Assembly: GCF_000155735.2 (NCBI RefSeq)
Contig: NC_020908.1
Location: 3,353,001 to 3,417,000, forward strand
Reading direction: 5' to 3'
Source of the DNA: Octadecabacter arcticus 238
GTDB lineage: Bacteria; Pseudomonadota; Alphaproteobacteria; Rhodobacterales; Rhodobacteraceae
DNA: 64,000 nucleotides
Below the pieces are notes generated by a model. It saw only the letters and a program-made list of their open reading frames with translations. It was not told the origin of the DNA and did not search any database. Shown in pieces: positions 26,007-35,821 of this stretch; positions within the stretch are counted from its first letter, which is position 1, and each line of letters begins with the position of its first letter. A program made the position numbers and the translations under genes.

Positions 26007-26640
26007 CGTTCCGCCGCGCGCCCCTGCCCCGTCATCAGCAAAGCCACCACGATCGGCACCGCGAAGGACACGAAATAGGTCATCTTGGTCATCACCATAA
26101 CGCAGACCATCAGACCAATGATGATGGCGTCAATACCGGCGCGCCCGCGTCCGAGATTGTTGGCAGGCGGGATCAATGCTGTGACAATTGCAACGAACGC
26201 CGCAGCCCATGCCAGACGGTTGTAGTGCATGGAAATTGAAACAGACCGCTGCGCCTCCCCGTGGACCAGCGCCAACAACAGCACCATGACAAACAGCCCA
26301 AACAGCGCACCAAGCCATGGGCTCAGTCGCGACCGAGCTACCCATACGAGCATTGGCAGGAAAATCAGCGCCGCGATAACCTGGCTCCAGATCACAGCCA
26401 TACCGATGCCCAAGCCCGACTTGACCAACATCGCAATCGGCCAGAACGCCAGCGCGCCAATCGGCGTCATGAAATCCAGATGCGGGATCTGACCGTCGGC
26501 CATGCGGAACACGATCTGCATCAAATGCAGCGTGTCGCCTTCGTGTTTGCCAATATAAAGCCCACCCTTAAGGACAGACGCCCCCCCCCATCGCCGCCAA
26601 TATGGCGAAAAGGAATGCTGTTAACGCCGCTGTTTTGGAT
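26007..26640 (-). pseudogene. Polytopic membrane protein, truncated and frameshifted
   Basis: Begins MTKSKTAALTAFLFAILAAMGG at about 26640-26590 and shifts at a C9 tract (about 26581-26589). With C8 it continues ASVLKGGLYIGKHEGDTLHLMQIVFRMADGQIPHLDFMTPIGALAFWPIA, then five or so hydrophobic helices. After about 26007 the frame runs into the end of the IS3-family remnant and stops at 25970. The early HEGDTLH...DGQIPHLDFMTP segment between the first two helices looks like the first loop of dolichyl-mannose-type (GT-C) glycosyltransferases, but I would not name it on that alone. Function unknown. Confidence 0.65.
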
Positions 26641-26806
26641 TTGGTCATTTTGCCTGCCTTAGGATCGGCTTTGTCCCTTTTTTCGACACAATAGTCGGGC
26701 ACACCGTCATTGCAAAGCTTTCCCTGCCCGGGGCTGAATTCCAGCCTTGCGGCGCGGCTGGGCCACATAAACACCGCCAATTGGCACTAGATACGGGCAA
26801 AATGAC

Positions 26807-28116
26807 ATGAATATGCAAACCTCCAACGTCATGGCGCCCCCCGCGCCCAAAACACTTGATGCAATGTCGCTGTCGCCAGTGATGATGCGCGACATTCTGA
26901 TCAAGACGATGTTTCGCACCAATCTAGAAAACGTCAGCGCCATCGCGCGGGCGATTTGTTTGCCGGTCAACGTGACCCAACAACTTGTCGACGGCGCGCG
27001 GGAGCAGAAACTATGCGAAGCAACTGGCACCTTGAACGCCAATAACAGCAAGGAAATGGGTTATCAGTTGACGGATATGGGCAAGGCCCGTGCGTTGGAC
27101 GCCTTGGCGCAGTCGGAATATTTCGGTGCTATGCCGGGCCGCTGGATGTCTACCGCGAACAAGTAACGCGCCAATCCATCCGCAACATTCAAGTCACCCG
27201 CGACCAGCTGGTCAACGCGATGGGCCACTTGATTTTACCGACCGACCTTCTGGATCAACTCGGGCCAGCGGTTGGTGCGGGGCGATCAATTTTGATGTAC
27301 GGCCCCCCCGGTAACGGTAAGTCCGCGATTTCAAACGGAATTCGTGACGCGCTTGGCGATAAAATTTACATTTCCCGCGCGATTGAATATTCTGGTCAGG
27401 TCATCACTGTCATTGATCCGATTGTACATTCCGCCGCTGAAGAAGATATCGATGATCCCAACTCCCTACGCCGCACATCTGGCAGATTCGACACACGCTA
27501 TGTGAAATGCGAACGCCCGACGGTTGTGACGGGTGGTGAATTGTCGCTTTCGATGCTCGATCTTGTCTACAATCTAACCGCGCGGACCTATCAGGCGCCA
27601 CTGCAACTTAAATCATCCGGCGGTATTTTCATTATCGATGACCTTGGCCGTCAGGCGGAACCGCCACAGGCGATTGTGAACCGCTGGATTGTTCCACTGG
27701 AAGAAAATCGCGATATTTTGGCGCTGCAATCGGGTGAAAAATTCGAGGTGCCTTTTGATATGCTGGTGATCTTTTCAACCAACTTCCACCCGAACGAAAT
27801 CTTTGACAAAGCCGCCCTGCGCCGGATTTTTTTCAAGATCAAAATTGACGGACCCAACCAAGAAGATTTCCTGAAGATTTTTGCGATGATGGCGCGAAAG
27901 AAGAAAATCCCACTGGATGAGTCCGCTTTGGTGCATCTGCTGCAAAAGAAGTACCCAACGATTGATAACGTTTATGCAAACTATCAGCCGATCTTCTTAA
28001 TCGACCAGATGATTGCAATTTGTGAATTCGAAGGCATCCCCTACCAGATGACGCCGGATCTCATTGATCGCGCATGGGCAAACATGTTCGTTAAAGAGGG
28101 CGCAATCATTCACTAG
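26807..28116 (+). pseudogene. AAA-family ATPase gene with a one-base deletion
   Basis: Two frames, 26807-27166 and then on to 28116, join into one protein of about 436 residues if one C is restored near 27133 (AMPG then PLDVYREQVTRQSIRNIQVT). The N-terminal ~110 residues look like a winged-helix domain; the rest is an AAA ATPase with Walker A GPPGNGKS, Walker B IFIIDDLG and a sensor-like VIFSTNFHP. Similar stand-alone ATPases are common in alphaproteobacteria but I know no assigned function. An ATG at 27220 could allow translation of the ATPase part alone, so residual function is possible. A sequencing error is the main alternative. Confidence 0.72.
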
Positions 28117-28163
28117 GTTGGCGCGTGCCGCGGGCAGGGCGCACCTTGCGGTGCGCAAAACAG

Positions 28164-28222
28164 AGGGGGACTAGTCCCCCGTCCTGCGGACTCCCCCTAG
28201 GATATTTTAGAGGCAAAGACGC
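28164..28222 (-). repeat. Dispersed intergenic repeat, copy 4
   Basis: On the minus strand: GTCTTTGCCTCTAAAATATCC, then GGGGGAGTCCGCAGGAC, then GGGGGACTAGTCCCCC, a perfect palindrome. Lies between the AAA ATPase gene and lhr. A small hairpin GCACCTTGCGGTGC just upstream may be a separate structure. Confidence 0.75.
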
Positions 28223-28266
28223 CAAGTCTGGCTTGACCTTCGGGCGTCAGGGCGCACCTTTGAACG

Positions 28267-30669
28267 ATGCGTGTTTTGCCCCCCAAATTTGACGATTGGT
28301 TCGCCACCAAAGGTTGGTCCATCCATCCCCATCAGGTTGAGATGCTTGAGAGATCGGATGAACCGTCGCTGTTGCTGATCGCGCCGACAGGTGGCGGCAA
28401 GACCTTGGCAGGGTTCTTACCGACTTTGGTTGAATTGGCAGACGGTGGGCACGCAGGACTGCACACACTTTATGTGTCGCCATTGAAGGCGCTGGCGGCG
28501 GACATAAAACGCAATCTCGGCACACCGATTACGGAAATGGCCTTGCCCATTCGGGTTGAAGACCGCACGGGCGATACGTCTTACACACAAAAACGCCGCC
28601 AACGCGCCGACCCACCGCATATCCTTTTGACGACGCCAGAAAGCCTCGCGTTGTTGATATCTTACGAAGACGCGCCGCGGATATTCGCAGGCCTTCAACG
28701 GGTGATCGTGGATGAAATCCACGCGCTCGCCGAAAGCAAACGCGGCGATCAGCTGATGTTGGCCCTGTCGCGGCTGCAAACACTTGCGCCGGGTCTGCGG
28801 CGTGTCGGCTTATCCGCAACCGTAGAAGACCCCGCAGCGATTGCCCGTGGGCTAGCGTCCCATCCGGACCCCTGCCCCATACTGCTTGCCGATCCGGGGC
28901 CTGATCCCGATATTTCCATGCTGGTCACCCCCGAGCGCCCGCCATGGTCCGGTGGCGGTGCGAAATATTCGATCCCCGCCGTGCTGGACCTTGTCAAACA
29001 GCACAAGACCACACTGATTTTCCACAATACCCGCGCGCAAGCTGAGATTTATTTCCACAATCTCTGGCTTGCCAACGACGACGCGCTGCCGATAGGAATT
29101 CACCATGGCAGCCTGAGCCGCGATCAACGCAACAACGTCGAAGCGGCAATGGTGCGCGGTGATTTGCGGGCGATCGTTTGCACAGGAAGCCTTGATCTGG
29201 GGATTGATTGGGGCGACGTGGACTTGGTCATCCAAATTGGCGCGCCCAAGAACGTCAAACGCCTGATCCAACGCATTGGCCGCGCCAATCATCGTTACAA
29301 CGCGCCGTCAAAGGCGGTGTTGGTACCGGCCAACCGGTTCGAGGTCGTTGAATGTGTAGCAGCCCTTGAAGCCGCCAAAGAACATGACCTTGACGGGGAC
29401 CCAAAAGGGGCTGGACCGCGCGATGTGCTGTGCCAGCATATTCTGATCGCGGCGTGTTCAGCGCCGTTTGATGCCACAGATCTTTTCGATGAAATCAAAA
29501 CTGTCGGCGCGTTCAGCGATCTAACGCGCGAAGCGTTTGATGACTGTTTGGATTTCTGTGCGACAGGTGGCTACGCCCTGCGCGCTTACGACCAGTGGAA
29601 ACGTCTGAAAGAGGTGAATGGCAAATGGCAGTTGCGCGACCCACGAAGTGCAGCGCGTATTCGCATGAACCTTGGCACAATCTACGATGTCGAAACGCTC
29701 AAGGTTAAGTTTAGCCGGTCCGCGAAATCACTGGGCGAAGTCGAGGAGGCCTTTGCCGCGACCCTGACGCCCGGCGATACATTTCTGATTGGCGGGCAAA
29801 TCGTGCGCTATGAGGCGTTAAATCAACTTGTCGTCGAAGTCAGCCGAAACAAGGGTGGCACACCCAAAGTCGCGACCTTCTTTGGAACAAAATTTTCAAC
29901 CTCGACCCAGTTGTCCCAGCGGATTCTGAAGATGTTTCAACAGGACAGCTGGCCGGAACTGCCTGATCATACCGCACAATGGCTGCAAATGCAGCGAGAG
30001 GTGTCCAAACTGCCGCAAGCTGGGCGAATTTTGGTGGAAACCTTTCCGCAAGACGGGCGCGAAAACATGGTCGTCTATGGCTTTGCCGGCGTGAACGCAC
30101 ACCGCACACTCGGGCTTATCTTGACGCAACGCATGGAGGCGGCCGGCCTGAACCCGCTCGGCTTTGTGGTCACCGATTACGCGTTGATGATCTGGGGGCT
30201 GACGCCAGTGACGGACATTGCGCCGCTGTTTGATCCTGAAAATGTGCGCGACGGGCTTGAGACATGGTTGCAAGGCAATGCTGTGATGAAACGGACCTTC
30301 CGGATGGCTGCAACTGTCGCGGGCCTAATCGAACGCAACACGCGCAGCGGGCGCAAATCCGGGCGGCAGGCGACATTTTCGAGCGATATCCTGTATGACA
30401 CGCTCGCCAAATATGATCCCGACCACCTGATGCTGCGAATCACCCGCGAAGAAGCCATGCGCGGGCTGGTCGATTTTGGCCGTGTTGAGGACCTTTTGCA
30501 GCGCACCAAAGGCCGCGTCGATCATGTGGCCCTGACCCGAGTCACGCCGCTCGCCGCGCCGCTGTTCCTCGAACCCGGACGCATCCCGGTGTTTGGCGAA
30601 GGCCGCGAACGCCTGCTGCAAGATCGCGCGGCTGAATTGATGGCCGAGGCGGGGCTTGCGGATTTGTAA
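28267..30669 (+). CDS. lhr: Lhr-type DNA helicase (ligase-associated DEXH box helicase)
   Basis: Superfamily 2 helicase of 800 residues, the length of the ligase-associated Lhr type. Walker A is APTGGGKT near residue 40, motif II VDEIHAL near residue 140, motif III GLSATVED, and motif VI QRIGRANHR. The C-terminal half is the DEAD/H-associated domain typical of Lhr. The family unwinds RNA:DNA hybrids or takes part in repair of DNA damage. The pdeM gene follows about 55 bases downstream, matching the known lhr-pdeM pairing; the ATP-dependent ligase and exonuclease that usually complete the cluster are not here. The small distance suggests co-transcription. Confidence 0.93.
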   Translation: MRVLPPKFDDWFATKGWSIHPHQVEMLERSDEPSLLLIAPTGGGKTLAGFLPTLVELADGGHAGLHTLYVSPLKALAADIKRNLGTPITEMALPIRVEDRTGDTSYTQKRRQRADPPHILLTTPESLALLISYEDAPRIFAGLQRVIVDEIHALAESKRGDQLMLALSRLQTLAPGLRRVGLSATVEDPAAIARGLASHPDPCPILLADPGPDPDISMLVTPERPPWSGGGAKYSIPAVLDLVKQHKTTLIFHNTRAQAEIYFHNLWLANDDALPIGIHHGSLSRDQRNNVEAAMVRGDLRAIVCTGSLDLGIDWGDVDLVIQIGAPKNVKRLIQRIGRANHRYNAPSKAVLVPANRFEVVECVAALEAAKEHDLDGDPKGAGPRDVLCQHILIAACSAPFDATDLFDEIKTVGAFSDLTREAFDDCLDFCATGGYALRAYDQWKRLKEVNGKWQLRDPRSAARIRMNLGTIYDVETLKVKFSRSAKSLGEVEEAFAATLTPGDTFLIGGQIVRYEALNQLVVEVSRNKGGTPKVATFFGTKFSTSTQLSQRILKMFQQDSWPELPDHTAQWLQMQREVSKLPQAGRILVETFPQDGRENMVVYGFAGVNAHRTLGLILTQRMEAAGLNPLGFVVTDYALMIWGLTPVTDIAPLFDPENVRDGLETWLQGNAVMKRTFRMAATVAGLIERNTRSGRKSGRQATFSSDILYDTLAKYDPDHLMLRITREEAMRGLVDFGRVEDLLQRTKGRVDHVALTRVTPLAAPLFLEPGRIPVFGEGRERLLQDRAAELMAEAGLADL

Positions 30670-30723
30670 CGGGCCGACCACCGAACTTAGGGTGACCGCT
30701 AGACCTTGGGTTAAAATTCGGGC

Positions 30724-31413
30724 ATGGAACAGATCATGAACGATCACGTTTTCAACCTTGCCGATACCCAGCTACACGCGCGCGCCGACGGGTCGCTGTG
30801 GTGCCCGATTGGGCGTATTTTGTGCGTGTCCGATCTGCATTTGGGCAAATCTGAACGCATTGCGCGGCGCGGTGGCACATTACTGCCGCCCTATGAAACC
30901 CGTGAAACCCTGTGGCGGCTCGAAGAAGCGGTTGCCGCAACTGATCCTTCGGAAGTCATTTGTCTCGGCGATAGCTTTGATGATCTGGCGGCAGCACAAT
31001 CAGTCAGCGATGAGACCCGTGCAACACTGGCCCGTTTACAGGCGGGGCGTGAGTGGGTCTGGATCGAAGGCAATCACGACCCTGGTCCGGTTGATTTCGG
31101 CGGGTCGCACCGAACAGACGTGCAACGTGGCGCGCTGACATTTCGCCATATTGCAAAGGCGTCATCGCAGGGCGTGTTGGGGGGCGAAATCTCAGGCCAT
31201 TATCATCCAAAAGCCGCCCTTCGCGGCACAGGACGCAGACCATGTTTCCTATTGGATAAGTCACGGCTGATCATGCCCGCGTTCGGGACTTACACAGGTG
31301 GCATGTCAGCGCGCCACGCGGTTTTGGCCGATCTGATGTCCACCGATGCCATCGCTATTTTGACCGGAAAACACGCCCTGCCGGTTCCGCTTGCCGCTTG
31401 CACTATGCGCTGA
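30724..31413 (+). CDS. pdeM: Ligase-associated DNA damage response endonuclease PdeM
   Basis: Calcineurin-like metallophosphoesterase of 229 residues (225 if ATG 30736 is used). The metal-binding motifs are present in order: DLHLGKSERIARRG, CLGDSFDD, GNHD, and GHYHPK. PdeM proteins are nucleases or phosphodiesterases found next to lhr-type helicase and ligase genes. The gene follows lhr on the same strand. Its end overlaps the end of the convergent LytTR gene by eleven bases. Confidence 0.9.
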   Translation: MEQIMNDHVFNLADTQLHARADGSLWCPIGRILCVSDLHLGKSERIARRGGTLLPPYETRETLWRLEEAVAATDPSEVICLGDSFDDLAAAQSVSDETRATLARLQAGREWVWIEGNHDPGPVDFGGSHRTDVQRGALTFRHIAKASSQGVLGGEISGHYHPKAALRGTGRRPCFLLDKSRLIMPAFGTYTGGMSARHAVLADLMSTDAIAILTGKHALPVPLAACTMR

Positions 31414-32203
31414 TCACGCCCGCAGTGATCAGATTAGGACGATATTTCGGACCGATCGGAACCGTCACGCCGGATGTCAGTTCAACCACTTCGCGCCCAC
31501 TTTCGCGGACTACACGCACGATTTCCGAGCGTGCCACCCAATGTGAGCGGTGCACCCATAGGCCAGGCTCAAGATCAATTTCGGCGACGGCATCGCGCAG
31601 CCGCATCAGCAACCGATGCTCTTCTCCGTCGTTGGTAATCACACGAATGTGATGATTGTCGGAACTGATCCGCGACAATCGCGCGCCGTTGTCAGCCGAG
31701 AACCAAGTGAAAAGTCGATCCTTGCGCAGACCGCTTGGGACTAAGGACGCTTGTTCGTGCAAAAGTCGCCTAATGGCGATCATACAAAACGAAATGGCGA
31801 TGACACTGCCGATCACGGACAGCAACCCCATCGTCCTTAACGCGTCGGGCAATACCAAAAGCCGGTTCAGTGCGACAACACATGGGGCGACAACCACGGC
31901 TAGACACATCGAAACCGCGACATCCTGCTGCCAATCGGGCCTTCCAGCGAGAATAATTCGCCAAAAAAAACGTAGGCAAACTGCGATTATGATCGCAACA
32001 GCAATCAGCACGCCCCAATAGATCAACCGCCAAACAAGTGGCTGCGCGCCGAACGTACCAAACGGCCCCGCAATGGCGACGACCAACGTCGCCCAAGCCC
32101 AGCACATCCACAACAAAGGTGAATATATTTCTCTCCAGATCGTGCCAAACATGGCACCGTTACTCAACAAACCGCGCACAAAGCCCCCGGAGTTTTCAAT
32201 CAA
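31403..32203 (-). CDS. Membrane-anchored LytTR-type transcription regulator
   Basis: 266 residues with about four hydrophobic helices in the first 150 and a LytTR DNA-binding domain at the C-terminus (DNHHIRVIT, then LRDAVAEI, PGLWVHRSHWVA, about residues 180-255). This layout of a membrane sensor directly fused to LytTR, with no receiver domain, is frequent in alphaproteobacteria; targets and signal are unknown. It lies downstream of folD on the same strand, 58 bases away. Confidence 0.88.
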   Translation of the reverse strand: MIENSGGFVRGLLSNGAMFGTIWREIYSPLLWMCWAWATLVVAIAGPFGTFGAQPLVWRLIYWGVLIAVAIIIAVCLRFFWRIILAGRPDWQQDVAVSMCLAVVVAPCVVALNRLLVLPDALRTMGLLSVIGSVIAISFCMIAIRRLLHEQASLVPSGLRKDRLFTWFSADNGARLSRISSDNHHIRVITNDGEEHRLLMRLRDAVAEIDLEPGLWVHRSHWVARSEIVRVVRESGREVVELTSGVTVPIGPKYRPNLITAGVISA

Positions 32204-32261
32204 TAAATTACTATCGTGTTACAACATCTATTCTACACAATTGCAATCAGAGGGGGAAGTC

Positions 32262-33155
32262 CTAGGCTGTCAGGCCTTCCGGTTCTGCGAGATTATTTGC
32301 ACGGCAGCACGCTGTCACAGTATTGGCGAGTAGACAGGCAATCGTCATCGGCCCAACACCACCGGGTACAGGCGTTATTGCGCCAGCAACCGCCGCGCAG
32401 CTGTCATAATCAACATCACCAACCAGACGCGTGCCACCTTCGGGCTTGTCGATGCGGTTGATGCCAACGTCAATCACCGTGGCGCCTGGTTTGATCCAAT
32501 CACCCGGAACCATTTGCGCACGGCCAACTGCCGCCACAACGATATCCGCGCGCCGCACGACGTCCGCCAAATCTTTGGTCCGCGAATGGGCAATCGTCAC
32601 CGTGCAACTGTCACCAAGCAACAGCTGCGCCATCGGCTTGCCGACAATATTAGATCGGCCAATCACCACCGCATTGAGCCCAGACAAACTGCCAAGCTGA
32701 TCCCGCAGCATCATCAATGATCCAAGCGGCGTACACGGTACCATGGCCTTTTGACCGGTGCCAAGCAGCCCAACGTTGGAGATATGAAACCCGTCCACAT
32801 CCTTAGCCGGATTAATGGAGTTGATCACCAGATCGCTGTTCAAATGATCGGGTAAAGGCAGTTGCACGAGGATACCATGAATGGTCGGATCATCATTCAG
32901 CATTTGCACCATCGCCAGCAAATCCGCCTCGGACACATCGGCGTCCATGCGGTGTTCAACCGACTTCATGCCAACTTCGACAGTCATTTTGCCTTTCGAT
33001 TTGACGTAGACTTGGCTTGCCGGATCGTCACCGACCAGCACGACAGCCAGACCGGGTGTGATCCCGTGATCCGCCTTCAGCATGGCGACGTGTTCGCCCA
33101 CCAACCCGCGCACTTTGGCTGCAAAGGCTTTTCCGTCAATCACTGTGGCTGTCAT
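32262..33155 (-). CDS. folD: Methylenetetrahydrofolate dehydrogenase/cyclohydrolase
   Basis: Bifunctional enzyme that interconverts 5,10-methylene-, methenyl- and 10-formyl-tetrahydrofolate with NADP. It has 297 residues. The catalytic lysine region is VYVKSKGKM near residue 55, and the signatures PLPDHLNS and the Rossmann segment [17 protein letters not shown] near residue 165 are clear. The C-terminal [12 protein letters not shown] is diagnostic. It lies 95 bases downstream of fhs, so the two enzymes of formate activation are likely co-expressed. Confidence 0.96.
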   Translation of the reverse strand: MTATVIDGKAFAAKVRGLVGEHVAMLKADHGITPGLAVVLVGDDPASQVYVKSKGKMTVEVGMKSVEHRMDADVSEADLLAMVQMLNDDPTIHGILVQLPLPDHLNSDLVINSINPAKDVDGFHISNVGLLGTGQKAMVPCTPLGSLMMLRDQLGSLSGLNAVVIGRSNIVGKPMAQLLLGDSCTVTIAHSRTKDLADVVRRADIVVAAVGRAQMVPGDWIKPGATVIDVGINRIDKPEGGTRLVGDVDYDSCAAVAGAITPVPGGVGPMTIACLLANTVTACCRANNLAEPEGLTA

Positions 33156-33250
33156 AATTTCAGTCCTTAATTGGAAAGGTTGTGGGGCCGCGGTTCGGCA
33201 AAGACGCCGAACCGCTTACCCCCACTGGTCGAATGCGACGTGCGTTCGTC

Positions 33251-34927
33251 CTAGAACAAGCCTTCGATTTGGCCATCATCATTCAGGTGAATGTTCTCAG
33301 CGGACGGTGTGCGCGGCAAGCCCGGCATCGTCATGATCTCACCACATACGGCCACCACGAAACCCGCACCTGCAGACAGACGCACTTCGCGCACCGGCAC
33401 AGAGAAGCCAGTTGGCGCGCCGCGCAACGTCGGATCTGTTGAGAACGAATACTGCGTTTTCGCCATACAAACCGGCAAGTTACCGTAGCCCTGTTCTTCC
33501 CACAACTTCAACTGATCGCGGATTTTTTGATCCATCAACGCCTCCTCCGCATGGTAGATGCGTTTGGCGATGGTCTGGATCTTATCGGCCAGCTTCATGT
33601 CATCAGGATAGATCGGGGCAAACGCGCTAATGCCACTATCGGCAATTTCAGCCACGCGTGTTGCCAGTGCTTCGGACCCCTTGGACCCATGTTCCCAATG
33701 CTGGGACAGGATCGCTTCTGACCCTTGGGTCTTCACATAATCCTTCACGGCCTGCACTTCTGCGTCGGTATCAGTGACAAAGTGGTTGATCGCCACGACA
33801 ACCGGAACCCCAAAGGATTTCAGGTTACCGATGTGACGGCCAAGGTTGGCACAGCCCTTGTTGACGGCTGCAACGTCCTCATTGCCAAGGTCCCCCTTCG
33901 CGACGCCACCATTCATTTTCATCGCCCGCACTGTCGCGACCAACACGACGCAATCGGGTGCCAGACCGGCTTTGCGGCATTTGATGTTCATGAACTTCTC
34001 AGCGCCCAAATCAGCGCCGAAACCTGCTTCGGTCACAACATAATCGGCGATCTTCAGCGCCGTTGTCGTCGCGATGACCGAATTACAGCCGTGCGCGATG
34101 TTGGCGAACGGGCCACCATGCACGAATGCCGGGTTGTTTTCCAACGTCTGCACCAAGTTCGGCTGCATCGCATCTTTCAGCAGTACGGTCATCGCGCCGT
34201 CAGCTTTGATGTCGCGTGCAAACACTGGGCTGCGGTCGCGGCGGTAAGCCACGATCATATCGCCAAGGCGCTTCTCAAGGTCTTTGAGGTTATTGGACAA
34301 GCACAGAATCGCCATAACTTCGGATGCCACAGTAATGTCAAAACCCGCTTCACGTGGGAAACCGTTGGCCACACCGCCCAAGGACGCCGTGATCTGGCGC
34401 AACGCGCGGTCGTTCATGTCAACGACACGACGCCACACAACGCGGCGAATGTCGATTTCCAGCTCATTGCCCCAATAGATGTGGTTGTCGATCATAGCAG
34501 ACAGCAGCGAATGTGCAGATGTGATCGCGTGGAAGTCACCGGTGAAATGCAGGTTCATGTCTTCCATCGGCACAATCTGCGCGTAACCGCCACCAGCGGC
34601 CCCACCCTTCATACCGAAGTTTGGCCCAAGCGACGCTTCGCGAATACATACAGCCGCCTTTTTGCCAATGCGGTTCAACCCATCACCCAGACCAACGGTC
34701 GTCGTCGTCTTGCCTTCGCCCGCAGGCGTCGGGTTGATCGCTGTGACCAGGATCAGCTTGCCGTTTTTGTTGCCCTGAACAGAGTTGATGAACGACTGGC
34801 TGACTTTTGCCTTGTCGTGGCCGTAGGGCAGCAAATCGTCGCTGCCGATGCCCAGCTTCGCGCCAATCTCTTGGATTGGCTTCTTGTTGGCTTCGCGTGC
34901 GATTTCGATGTCGGTTTTATAACCCAT
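33251..34927 (-). CDS. fhs: Formate-tetrahydrofolate ligase
   Basis: ATP-dependent ligase producing 10-formyl-tetrahydrofolate from formate, 558 residues. The ATP-binding signature [14 protein letters not shown] is near residue 67, and the conserved [13 protein letters not shown] near residue 298. With folD it forms the one-carbon entry route for formate. In marine Roseobacters this pathway also handles formyl groups from demethylation of methylated compounds (established for relatives, not shown here). The ATG is preceded by CGAGGAAA. Confidence 0.96.
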   Translation of the reverse strand: MGYKTDIEIAREANKKPIQEIGAKLGIGSDDLLPYGHDKAKVSQSFINSVQGNKNGKLILVTAINPTPAGEGKTTTTVGLGDGLNRIGKKAAVCIREASLGPNFGMKGGAAGGGYAQIVPMEDMNLHFTGDFHAITSAHSLLSAMIDNHIYWGNELEIDIRRVVWRRVVDMNDRALRQITASLGGVANGFPREAGFDITVASEVMAILCLSNNLKDLEKRLGDMIVAYRRDRSPVFARDIKADGAMTVLLKDAMQPNLVQTLENNPAFVHGGPFANIAHGCNSVIATTTALKIADYVVTEAGFGADLGAEKFMNIKCRKAGLAPDCVVLVATVRAMKMNGGVAKGDLGNEDVAAVNKGCANLGRHIGNLKSFGVPVVVAINHFVTDTDAEVQAVKDYVKTQGSEAILSQHWEHGSKGSEALATRVAEIADSGISAFAPIYPDDMKLADKIQTIAKRIYHAEEALMDQKIRDQLKLWEEQGYGNLPVCMAKTQYSFSTDPTLRGAPTGFSVPVREVRLSAGAGFVVAVCGEIMTMPGLPRTPSAENIHLNDDGQIEGLF

Positions 34928-35096
34928 GGTCGTTTCCTCGGTTCAAGTTTGCGCGTCTGGACGAAGCGTCCGGTGTAATTTGGGCGCTCACTGGTTTTGG
35001 TGCGCGTTGGCACACCCTAATCACGGCTGCGACAAATTATGGGACGCGATAACGACATTTTCGCTGTCGGAATCGGCGGCGGGCGGGATTTGCGCA

Positions 35097-35681
35097 CTAA
35101 GGTGTCCAAGCTGGCTGGTCGGGGATGTGCAATGTCAGAACATCACCAACCCTCACACGCCCCTCTGCTGCGACCCATGCCGTCACACCGCGGCGGTCTT
35201 TGGCGGCAGATTTAAACTTTTTCGCGCTATCACCATGATCCACCTGCAGGGACATCGCCGGAAACTGGCAAGGCCGGTTTTCCATATCCACGGTCACCGT
35301 GGCGCCGCTGGGCGCTTGCAGCCGCGATGACGGCGGCACATGGCTGAAATCGGCAATGCCTTTAATTACCATCGTCGCGCCCAGACGTGCGGGGTCCACC
35401 GCATCGACGCCCATCTTGGCCGCAATCTGGTCAAGCTCCTCTTGGCTCACAATGCTAAGCTGGCGCTCATTCCTGATCGGCGTGCCCTTGGCAAATTGAG
35501 ACTTTACGCGCACGCACGACGGCCGCGTCAAACCGGCATGGGACGCACCTGACACACCCGCAAACGTAAACTCCAACGTGTCGCGGGCGGGTGCCATTAA
35601 GCCTTTGCGGTCGCCCGTCATCACAGCACCTAGCCAGACGACCTCAGCGGTATAGTGGGTAGGTTTGAGTGCGGGCATCAC
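35097..35681 (-). CDS. MOSC domain protein
   Basis: 194 residues of the MOSC fold, related to the molybdenum-cofactor sulfurase C-terminus, which carries sulfur or binds pterin-molybdenum cofactors. Seen features are SHAGLTRPSCVRVKSQF, NERQLSIVSQEEL, and RLGATMVIKG, with a conserved cysteine in MENRPCQFP. The substrate cannot be told. It stands alone upstream of fhs on the same strand. Confidence 0.85.
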   Translation of the reverse strand: MMPALKPTHYTAEVVWLGAVMTGDRKGLMAPARDTLEFTFAGVSGASHAGLTRPSCVRVKSQFAKGTPIRNERQLSIVSQEELDQIAAKMGVDAVDPARLGATMVIKGIADFSHVPPSSRLQAPSGATVTVDMENRPCQFPAMSLQVDHGDSAKKFKSAAKDRRGVTAWVAAEGRVRVGDVLTLHIPDQPAWTP

Positions 35682-35767
35682 AAGTCTCCTTTGCGCGCGA
35701 ACGTGGCGCGAAGTAGCCGCAGGCTCAAGCCAAATCTTGTGACATCGCGTATCAACGTCAGAACGAA

Positions 35768-35800
35768 AAACCCCCGAACCTTTCGGACCGGGGGCTGTTT
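35768..35800 (-). terminator. Terminator downstream of ftsH
   Basis: On the minus strand GCCCCCGGTCCGAAAGGTTCGGGGG forms a stem-loop followed by TTTTTCGTT, about 20 bases after the ftsH stop. It marks the end of the long ruv-tol-ftsH run. Confidence 0.85.
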
Positions 35801-35821
35801 TCGTATCAAAGTACCGTGGGT

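Noticed and set aside
33725..34978. A 417-codon open frame on the plus strand opposite fhs, and a 358-codon one at 36170-37246 opposite ftsH
   Set aside because: Both lie entirely on the complement of highly conserved genes and show His/Arg-rich low-quality composition typical of antisense frames.
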